Program-made: the position numbers and the translations under genes
Shown here: positions 6,944-12,741 of the stretch, piece by piece
How the letters are laid out: each line of letters opens with the position of its first letter
Numbering within the stretch: position 1 is the first letter of the stretch
DNA from: Cloacibacterium sp.
GTDB lineage: Bacteria; Bacteroidota; Bacteroidia; Flavobacteriales; Weeksellaceae
Direction: 5' to 3'
Length of the DNA stretch: 33,429 nt
NCBI GenBank assembly: GCA_017995195.1
Contig: JAGOJI010000014.1
Coordinates: 1-33,429 of the forward strand
The notes under the pieces: generated by a model
The model's input: the letters and a program-made list of their open reading frames with translations, nothing else
The model's database searches: none
What the model was told of the DNA's origin: nothing

Positions 6944-8512
6944 TTATAGGGTATAAGAAACAGAAAACTCTATGCTTCCTTGGGTGGACAACATTGTTAC
7001 TCCTTTAGCAAAATCTACAGTAACCTCTCCGTTTGAGGAAATTTTAAATGGCTTAACACCTTTATAGGTATATCCCACAAAATTAATTTCCGGATATTTG
7101 GTAGCATTGGGTCTTAGCTCTAATGGCATCGTGAATAATCTTGATAGTTGCCCGTCAGTACTTTCGTCGACATTTAATCGATAGTTTACATTCACTACTT
7201 TTCCTGTCTTAACAATGTTAAGATGAAGATTGTTTACATTACCGGTTGACTGAAAATCAAAGCTATTTTTATCATACTCTGTTTGTGATACTCCATGAGC
7301 TCTATCTTCCCACCCCAATGTTCCGTCGGCTTTTGCAACGATGTTTTTGGTAAACAAATTATCGTCCTTTCCATCAGGAATAAAAGAAGGGGTTATAGAA
7401 AATACACCACCTATATTCAAGGAAGGGGTTTTAAAATTTCCTTTAATTAGAGGAGTAACTAATGCTGGATTGGGAGTTTGCTCTCTTCTTGAATCTACAA
7501 TAAAAGAGTCGTTTAACTCCCCATTAATAGCAGCATGGGAACCAATAACAACATTGTTTTCACCCCAAGTATGGGAAGTATAAGATGCGATACCACTGCC
7601 TAAAAAGGTGTTGTACGAACCATAATTTCCAAACCTTGCACCACAGTCTGATCCTACGAAAGTATTCTTTCTACCTCTCTTGGTATAATATCCTGCTGCT
7701 CTACCTATAAAAGTGTTATCCGTAGATTCTCTTATAACCCCATCTTGTTGAGGATGAGCATTTCCATCAAAATCATACGCAACTTCTACTCCAATAAAAG
7801 TATTGTATCCCGATGTAGTTGCTTTACTCCCTGAATTTGTTCCAATAAAGACATTTCCGGTAGAGGTTGTTAGCTGTTTTCTTGTATTTTGTCCAATCAA
7901 AATATTATAATTTCCCGTGGTAAGATTATTTCCGGAATAAGCTCCATAAGCTGAGTTATAACTGCCAGACGAAACTTTTTCTAAACTCCCATATCCATAA
8001 GAATGATTATAAGCTCCTGTATGGTTCGCATTCATATTCCCAAAGAAGAAAGAGTAGGTTTCCGGGTTAGCTCCTATTTGTCCGTTTGCAGAGCCTTGTT
8101 CGTCATTAGGAGTATTTTCATATATAAAAGAAATAGGGTTGGGAGAGTAGTTTCCTTTAGTAACAATATCTCTTAATACCAGTGCTTTATTGTTGATTTC
8201 TATATACTTACTTTCTGCCCATCTGTATATTTTATTATTATCCGGCGTTGTATAAATCTTACCTTTTTCTCCGGGATTGGGAAGCTCACTAAAAGTAGCA
8301 AACTCCAATACATCGTCCACATAGCTTGGGAGCTGAGAGGAAGGAACCTTTCCGTCTACCAAGTCTGCTTTTTGAGATAAATCAATTTCTACTTTATTCT
8401 GTGGAATTGTCTCATCTTTGTGCCAATAGGAGTCTTGCCATTCCCAAAATTGTTCTTGCGTTAGCTTGTCGCCATTTTCAAAAAATTGTTTAAGTTCTTG
8501 TTTTGTTTTCAT
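6944..8512 (-). CDS. Tail-fibre-like protein 2 with Asn/Gly-rich repeats
   Basis: 522 aa. Same ~90-residue anchor as the 415-aa paralogue (a few substitutions, for example L for P at residue 17). Residues about 165-340 hold imperfect repeats of the type GNYNILIGQNT / GNVFIGTNSGS / GYNTFIGVEVA / DNTFIGRAAGYY / KNTFVGSDCGA / NNVVIGSHAA. This NTFIG-type left-handed beta pattern is familiar from Bacteroidetes S74-type adhesins and phage tailspikes. A C-terminal beta domain follows (VVNVNYRLNVD to IEFSVSYTL). No intramolecular chaperone (S74) catalytic end is evident. It is first in the two-gene fibre operon; the leader with micro-ORFs and the shared operator lie upstream. Confidence 0.8.
   Translation of the reverse strand: MKTKQELKQFFENGDKLTQEQFWEWQDSYWHKDETIPQNKVEIDLSQKADLVDGKVPSSQLPSYVDDVLEFATFSELPNPGEKGKIYTTPDNNKIYRWAESKYIEINNKALVLRDIVTKGNYSPNPISFIYENTPNDEQGSANGQIGANPETYSFFFGNMNANHTGAYNHSYGYGSLEKVSSGSYNSAYGAYSGNNLTTGNYNILIGQNTRKQLTTSTGNVFIGTNSGSKATTSGYNTFIGVEVAYDFDGNAHPQQDGVIRESTDNTFIGRAAGYYTKRGRKNTFVGSDCGARFGNYGSYNTFLGSGIASYTSHTWGENNVVIGSHAAINGELNDSFIVDSRREQTPNPALVTPLIKGNFKTPSLNIGGVFSITPSFIPDGKDDNLFTKNIVAKADGTLGWEDRAHGVSQTEYDKNSFDFQSTGNVNNLHLNIVKTGKVVNVNYRLNVDESTDGQLSRLFTMPLELRPNATKYPEINFVGYTYKGVKPFKISSNGEVTVDFAKGVTMLSTQGSIEFSVSYTL
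8251..8512 (-). repeat. Anchor-coding direct repeat, copy 2
   Basis: Second copy of the ~262-bp anchor sequence, offset 1589 bp from copy 1. It fits a duplicated fibre gene whose tip was exchanged while the particle-binding end stayed constant. Confidence 0.9.
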
Positions 8513-8541
8513 TTTTTTGATTTAAATGTTAAAAATTAATC

Positions 8542-8610
8542 TTAAAAGGATAAAAATCTCAGTAAAAAATACTCTATCCATTGCTGTAGTAAATTTGTTT
8601 TGTGTTTCAT
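8542..8610 (-). CDS. Possible 22-aa peptide
   Basis: MKHKTNLLQQWIEYFLLRFL followed by SF and a stop. The ATG follows TAAATAAAAACAA, a leader typical of Bacteroidetes starts, and lies ten bases after the end of the 58-aa ORF and 29 bp before the fibre gene. The peptide is short, hydrophobic and amphipathic. It could be a membrane-active peptide or a meaningless ORF; no homology is known to me. Confidence 0.25.
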   Translation of the reverse strand: MKHKTNLLQQWIEYFLLRFLSF

Positions 8611-8620
8611 TTGTTTTTAT

Positions 8621-8797
8621 TTAAATTGTAATGGTTTCCGGCGTTTCTGTTTCTTCTTCGAAATCTGCCATAAAAAATTCTTCTAATTCGGCAAGACAGA
8701 AATCTAATTCGAGTTCTAGTTTTTCCTCCTCAGAAAGGCAAATAGACTCGGTTTTGAGTACTGTTTTAAGGTCGGGTTCTGTTTTGGGTGTTGTCAT
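8621..8797 (-). CDS. Small acidic protein, 58 aa
   Basis: Starts MTTPKTEPDLKTVLKTES and continues strongly acidic (SEEEKLELELD, AELEEFF, DFEEETETPE), ending ETITI. One probable amphipathic helix spans about residues 22-48. The ATG follows an A/C-rich leader (AAATCACAAAACA). It is the first sizeable ORF behind the operator-bearing promoter at 9101-9135, with a ~300-nt leader, and is followed by the fibre genes in the same direction. No family recognised; a small chaperone or assembly helper is possible, but only position supports it. Confidence 0.5.
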   Translation of the reverse strand: MTTPKTEPDLKTVLKTESICLSEEEKLELELDFCLAELEEFFMADFEEETETPETITI

Positions 8798-9100
8798 TGT
8801 TTTGTGATTTTTGAGTTCAACATTTTCTAAATTTTTCGCGAAAAAATGGGGATTCCTTTTTCATTTTCCTCCAAAAGGAAAGGAGGTGTAGGTGCATGTT
8901 TCGTGCTGTTCGATTCACCTTATAGGTGTCAATTTTATTTTTTTATCGTCGTAAAATACAGGTTACTAAGAAGCTCTGTTTATTTTTCTCGGAGAGCGTT
9001 TTCTGTGTTGTAAATAGATGTTTTGTTCAAACAAAATCTTATATATTTTTTCATTTTTAGAATCATAGAGAGTGATTGGGTGTTTGTAATTTGCTTAGGA
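8798..9100 (-). other. Long leader with micro-ORFs before the fibre unit
   Basis: About 300 bp without a normal gene, probably the 5' leader of the transcript started at 9101-9135. It holds a 28-aa ORF (9066 to 8980, internal start MKKYIRFCLNKTSIYNTE) and a 15-aa ORF (8864 to 8817, MKKESPFFREKFRKC). The latter is preceded by GGAGG at 8868-8872, unusually strong for this phylum. An upstream CCTCC around 8883-8887 can pair with that GGAGG, so the site could be masked in a hairpin. A TTTTTCGCGAAAAA palindrome overlaps the end. Whether any peptide is made is unknown. Confidence 0.4.
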
Positions 9101-9135
9101 CAAATGTATTTCGTGGAAGCGACAAAACGTGTCGT
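9101..9135 (-). promoter_or_regulatory. Regulon promoter 5: operator plus -7 box, fibre unit
   Basis: On the minus strand the near-palindrome ACGACACGTTTTGTCGC (9119-9135) is followed after 10 bp by TACATTTG (9101-9108), a perfect TAnnTTTG box. It touches the end of the patatin gene (stop at 9137) and would drive the leader, the small ORFs, both fibre genes and perhaps the 1135-aa gene. Confidence 0.85.
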
Positions 9136-9136
9136 C

Positions 9137-10210
9137 TTATATTTTATTTTTAATTAATTTTTGCACAATTTGGTTAAGAACTTCCTTATTTTCCTCTATA
9201 TAGGATAGTCCCGCCTGAATCAATGCCTCTATATTCTGTTTCTTTACATTGTCCATCTCCGGCGAAGCATTTTTTAGAGAAGGGTTTATGCGGTAATAAT
9301 TCTTCTGATTTCTCCTTCCCAAAGACTGAAACATTTGGTTCAACTGATAGTCAACGGTTTCGGCATTGGCGGAGAACAGAATATCAATTATTGGAGCAAT
9401 CCATTTTATTTTTCCTGCATTTTCCATTTTTTTATACGAATAGCTTTTCATTTCGGTACCCGTTCCTACAGAAATCAAAAGCATATCATTAACTACCGGG
9501 TAATTAGGCTTTTCTGAATTCTTTAAAATCTCCGAAAAAGGCATTTTTCTCGCTTCGGCATAGGCACAAAGTGCAGGATTGTTCGCAAACAAACCACCGT
9601 CGATCAAAGAAAACAGCTGTCCGTACAGTGATTTTATCTGAGCGGGCTGAAAATAGGTAGGTGCTGCAGAAGTGGCTCTGCAAATATCTTTTACCCAAAA
9701 ATTATTCATTTCCAGTTTTTGGGCTTCATGGGAATTGAAGAGCTTAGCGTGGCGATTTTCTATATCATAAGCCGTGATGAGAGAAGGTTTTACAAAATCT
9801 TTGAGTTGTAGATTACCAAAAAATTCTTTTAGATTTTTTTCTAACTCCGATTCGGAAATTTTCTCACTAAAAAGCCCAAAAGGATTAATAAGCCTTTCCC
9901 AAAAACTCACATTAAAGATGTCTTCCCCTTTTTCGGCATACAGTTCAAATGCTTTTTGAATAGAGAATTTTGCTTTTCCTTTTTCATCGGGAAAAAGCAG
10001 TACAGAAGCCAAAATTCCGCCGGTACTGCTTCCGGCTATTAAATCAAAATAATCTCCTAATTTGGAGTCGGAACTATTTTTTTGTTGTAGCTGCTCCTCG
10101 ATATATTTGAGAATAATGCAGGGAATAATTCCACGGATTCCGCCACCATCTAAGGAGAGAATCGTAATTTTTTTGTTTCGGTTGGCAGGGATTGGTGCTT
10201 TGGTATTCAT
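9137..10210 (-). CDS. Patatin-like phospholipase
   Basis: 357 aa, no signal peptide. Patatin motifs are complete: oxyanion loop DGGGIRG (residues 21-27), nucleophile elbow GSSTG with S62, and catalytic Asp in DGGLFANNP (D204). The family hydrolyses acyl esters of membrane phospholipids through a Ser-Asp dyad. The gene has its own copy of the regulon promoter and stands between the lipase/lipoprotein block and the fibre block. No cyclase, ubiquitin-like or HORMA gene adjoins it, so a CBASS CapV role is not supported. A membrane-damaging effector of the same regulon is the likelier reading. No dedicated immunity gene is directly next to it, unless a DUF2931-like lipoprotein serves. Confidence 0.9.
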   Translation of the reverse strand: MNTKAPIPANRNKKITILSLDGGGIRGIIPCIILKYIEEQLQQKNSSDSKLGDYFDLIAGSSTGGILASVLLFPDEKGKAKFSIQKAFELYAEKGEDIFNVSFWERLINPFGLFSEKISESELEKNLKEFFGNLQLKDFVKPSLITAYDIENRHAKLFNSHEAQKLEMNNFWVKDICRATSAAPTYFQPAQIKSLYGQLFSLIDGGLFANNPALCAYAEARKMPFSEILKNSEKPNYPVVNDMLLISVGTGTEMKSYSYKKMENAGKIKWIAPIIDILFSANAETVDYQLNQMFQSLGRRNQKNYYRINPSLKNASPEMDNVKKQNIEALIQAGLSYIEENKEVLNQIVQKLIKNKI

Positions 10211-10238
10211 CTTATTTGGATTTTAAAATCTCACAAGA

Positions 10239-10273
10239 CAAATGTAGTTTGGGGTAGCGACAGAACTTGACGC
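10239..10273 (-). promoter_or_regulatory. Regulon promoter 4: operator plus -7 box, patatin gene
   Basis: GCGTCAAGTTCTGTCGC (10257-10273) lies 10 bp upstream of TACATTTG (10239-10246), 28 bp before the patatin ATG. The left half-site has one change (GCGTCA). Confidence 0.85.
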
Positions 10274-10286
10274 TTTGAAAATTAGT

Positions 10287-10463
10287 TTAAAAAAAATATA
10301 AAAAACTCCGAAGTCTACCGACTTCGGAGAGCGGAGACCACTCAAAACGGTCTGCAGTATCTTTATGTTCTTGCCCCTTGGTCTCTTTGCAAGAAATTAG
10401 CAAAATGCTAATGAGAACGTACTTTATCTTGTGAAGTAAGTTGAGACGTATGATTTTCTGCAT
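10287..10463 (-). pseudogene. Truncated third DUF2931-like lipoprotein copy
   Basis: The first 43 codons equal the start of the 367-aa gene (MQKIIRLNLLHKIKYVLISI, lipobox LISC, through RFEWS). The frame then runs into unrelated sequence, PLSEVGRLRSFLYFF, which is the terminator hairpin itself. It begins three bases after the stop of the intact copy. It looks like the stump of a deleted or recombined immunity-type gene; a 58-aa product would be at most an exported lipopeptide. Confidence 0.8.
10306..10329 (-). terminator. Terminator of the lipase/lipoprotein operon
   Basis: Perfect 10-bp stem CTCCGAAGTC / GACTTCGGAG with a four-base loop, followed on the minus strand by TTTTTTATATTTTTTTT. It ends the DUF2235/DUF2931 unit 60 bp before the -7 side of the patatin promoter. 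Confidence 0.9.
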
Positions 10464-10485
10464 AATTATTTTATGAAATATTCTA
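10335..10485 (-). repeat. 151-bp repeat, copy 1 (lipoprotein 5' ends)
   Basis: Matches 11441-11591 base for base over 151 bp by eye, and the first ~109 bp match 12550-12658. It includes the end of one gene (GAATATTTCATAA) and the signal-peptide region of the next. It is a natural substrate for unequal crossing-over that would add or remove whole lipoprotein genes. Confidence 0.9.
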
Positions 10486-11569
10486 TTTCTTTAGGATATG
10501 GATAATCATCAAATAATTCTTTATTTTCAGACAAAGAGCCAGTGAATCTTAATATTTTTACTTTTCCCTTTTTTGTTTTAAACCAAATCATAACTTGTTT
10601 ATTGTTCTTTTCTAACTCTATATATATATAACTATTAACTGCCAAATCATTTTGTGAATAGTTATCCTTAAAAAGTTTTTCAAAAGTTTTTGGCATTGCA
10701 ATCTTATTATCATATATCTTTCCTGATATTGAATCTTTCCAAGAAATAGAAACATCAACTGGTATTTTTCCTTTCCATGTATTGTTTTTTGTGTTAAGGG
10801 TATCAATTGCTGTTCCTTCTGCCAAAAAAGAAGTCCACCATCCGTCTTTTGATACCACATTACTTGTATAAAAAATTGATTTTTTATTCTTTGTAACAAA
10901 TTTAAACCCATATTCATACTCCTTCTCGTTCTCTGCCCATGCCTCGTAAGGAACACCGTGCTTTTGCCAATAAATTGATTTTTCTTCCCAATCATTTCGG
11001 TCTCCATATGCTTTATTGAGTTTAGGGTCTTGATAACTTGGCAATCGAGCTTTTAGCACTTCTTTCAACTGAAAATCATTATTTCCTCTTACCCAAACCC
11101 GAATCCAACCTCCCGGAGCCATGCCTACAATTATTTTTGAATTAAAGGTATCATAAGGATTAAATTCATGTGTTTTATAAAAATCTTTCTGGTTTTCTTT
11201 AAAAATTTGTAGAATTTTCTCTTTCGGAAGTTTTAGAGTTCCTTTATACGGAAGAGGGTCAGTAGCAGAAGCATAATCTATAAATACTTCTTCGGGTATA
11301 GGCTTGTAGCGATCTCCGGTTACAAAACTTCCATAATCATTTCCCCAACCCGGATCAAAAGGAGTGCTTTGTCCTGCTCCAGCATAACCAAAATTTACGG
11401 TTCCTGCTGCTGGATAAAACTTGGGTGCAGAAACTCCTGCAGACCACTCAAAACGGTCTGCAGTATCTTTATGTTCTTGCCCCTTGGTCTCTTTGCAAGA
11501 AATTAGCAAAATGCTAATGAGAACGTACTTTATCTTGTGAAGTAAGTTGAGACGTATGATTTTCTGCAT
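10466..11569 (-). CDS. DUF2931-like lipoprotein B, candidate immunity protein
   Basis: 367 aa. Signal peptide with lipobox LISC; the acylated Cys is residue 25, followed by KETKG. The mature part opens with FEWSAGVSAPKFYP, which I associate with DUF2931 proteins of Bacteroidetes. It shares near-identical blocks with the 389-aa paralogue: YGSFVTGxRYKPIPEEVF, LPKEKILQIFKENQKDFY, VGMAPGGWIRVWVRGNND, YWQKHGVPYEAWAENEKEY. The remainder is diverged. Placed in tandem behind a DUF2235 lipase, such lipoproteins are expected to protect the cell envelope from the enzyme. The mosaic of constant and variable blocks suggests selection to match different lipases. Immunity is inferred from context. Confidence 0.75.
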   Translation of the reverse strand: MQKIIRLNLLHKIKYVLISILLISCKETKGQEHKDTADRFEWSAGVSAPKFYPAAGTVNFGYAGAGQSTPFDPGWGNDYGSFVTGDRYKPIPEEVFIDYASATDPLPYKGTLKLPKEKILQIFKENQKDFYKTHEFNPYDTFNSKIIVGMAPGGWIRVWVRGNNDFQLKEVLKARLPSYQDPKLNKAYGDRNDWEEKSIYWQKHGVPYEAWAENEKEYEYGFKFVTKNKKSIFYTSNVVSKDGWWTSFLAEGTAIDTLNTKNNTWKGKIPVDVSISWKDSISGKIYDNKIAMPKTFEKLFKDNYSQNDLAVNSYIYIELEKNNKQVMIWFKTKKGKVKILRFTGSLSENKELFDDYPYPKEIEYFIK

Positions 11570-11591
11570 AATTATTTTATGAAATATTCTA
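11441..11591 (-). repeat. 151-bp repeat, copy 2 (lipoprotein 5' ends)
   Basis: Middle copy, spanning the 3' end of lipoprotein A and the 5' end of lipoprotein B; spacing to copy 1 is 1106 bp. Confidence 0.9.
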
Positions 11592-12741
11592 CTTTCGGAG
11601 AGTAATCGCCACTACCAACAACTTCTGATTTTGCAATAACAGCTTTAAATCTAAATAATAATTCTCTTTTATTTTTTCCAATTAAAAATACATTGCCAAA
11701 ATTACCAGATTCTTCAATTTCAAGTTCAATTTTATTATAGTTTTGTTCAGTTTTACTGACAGTATCATAATAGGGAGTAGTATAAATTTTTTCAAAGTTT
11801 TTAGGAAATACAACAAATGTATCGTACTCTTTTTTGTTCTTTATATCGCTCCAAGAAAAAGTCATTTGGACAGGGAGTTTTGCTTTATAATCTGTATCTT
11901 CAGCATCTTTATATTCTATAAAATCTGCCCCATAAAAATATGTGCCGTCTTGTGAAATGGTTTGATATGATAGATTTTTAAATTTTATATTTTCTTTATA
12001 CACATAAAGTATATCATACTCCTTCTCGTTCTCTGCCCATGCCTCGTAAGGAACACCGTGCTTTTGCCAGTAGAGGTAGGTATTACCCCAATTTTCAAAA
12101 TTCTTAACTCTAAATCTTTCATCAATAGTTTTATCTTCATAACCTGGTATTTTTCCTTTAAATACTTCTTTCAACTGAAAATCATTATTTCCTCTTACCC
12201 AAACCCGAATCCATCCTCCCGGAGCCATGCCTACAATTATTTTTGAATTAAAGGTATCATAAGGATTAAATTCATGTGTTTTATAAAAATCTTTCTGGTT
12301 TTCTTTAAAGATTTGTAGAATCTTCTCTTTCGGAAGTTTTATGGTCTCTTTATATTCTAAATTATCTACAGCACTAATATATTTTACAAATACTTCCTCA
12401 GGGATAGGTTTATATCGTTCACCTGTTACAAAACTGCCGTAATCAATTCCCCAACCTGCATCAAAGCATGTTATACTTCCTGCTGCTGCATATCCAAAAT
12501 TTACAGAAACTCCACCTATTGGATAAAACTTAGGAGCAGAAATCCCTGCAGACCACTCAAAACGGTCTGCAGTATCTTTATGTTCTTGCCCCTTGGTCTC
12601 TTTGCAAGAAATTAGCAAAATGCTAATGAGAACGTACTTTATCTTGTAAAGTAAGTTGTGGGGTATAAGAAGATCTCTGGTAAGGTTGCTTGTCTCTTTC
12701 TGCGATATTGGGATTAAATTGTGGAACATTGGTATATACAA
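11572..12741 (-). CDS. DUF2931-like lipoprotein A, start overlaps lipase gene
   Basis: 389 aa in the longest form. From HNLLYKIKYVLISI onward it matches the paralogue, with lipobox LISC and the same conserved blocks; the C-terminal half differs (for example KIELEIEESGNFGNVFLIGK). The upstream copy of the 5' repeat has lost the usual ATG (MQKIIRL): the corresponding place is coding sequence of the lipase, whose last codons overlap this gene by about 119 bp in another frame. The only in-frame ATGs (12741 and 12729) lie far upstream, giving a 40-residue extension before the signal helix. Its true start, and whether it is exported well, are uncertain. Confidence 0.7.
   Translation of the reverse strand: MYIPMFHNLIPISQKETSNLTRDLLIPHNLLYKIKYVLISILLISCKETKGQEHKDTADRFEWSAGISAPKFYPIGGVSVNFGYAAAGSITCFDAGWGIDYGSFVTGERYKPIPEEVFVKYISAVDNLEYKETIKLPKEKILQIFKENQKDFYKTHEFNPYDTFNSKIIVGMAPGGWIRVWVRGNNDFQLKEVFKGKIPGYEDKTIDERFRVKNFENWGNTYLYWQKHGVPYEAWAENEKEYDILYVYKENIKFKNLSYQTISQDGTYFYGADFIEYKDAEDTDYKAKLPVQMTFSWSDIKNKKEYDTFVVFPKNFEKIYTTPYYDTVSKTEQNYNKIELEIEESGNFGNVFLIGKNKRELLFRFKAVIAKSEVVGSGDYSPKVEYFIK
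12550..12658 (-). repeat. Third copy of the lipoprotein 5' repeat (partial)
   Basis: About 109 bp equal to the other copies apart from one base near the end (TTGTAAAG instead of TTGTGAAG). Identity breaks where the lipase reading frame takes over, so the lipase gene's last ~12 codons come from the repeat. Confidence 0.9.

Noticed and set aside
5676-8512. Diversity-generating retroelement acting on the fibre genes
   Set aside because: The repeats are at the constant 5' ends, and there is no reverse transcriptase or template repeat in the window.
9137-10210. CBASS defence system with patatin effector (CapV)
   Set aside because: No nucleotidyl cyclase or accessory gene lies near; the gene shares an operator with secretion-type effectors and fibres.
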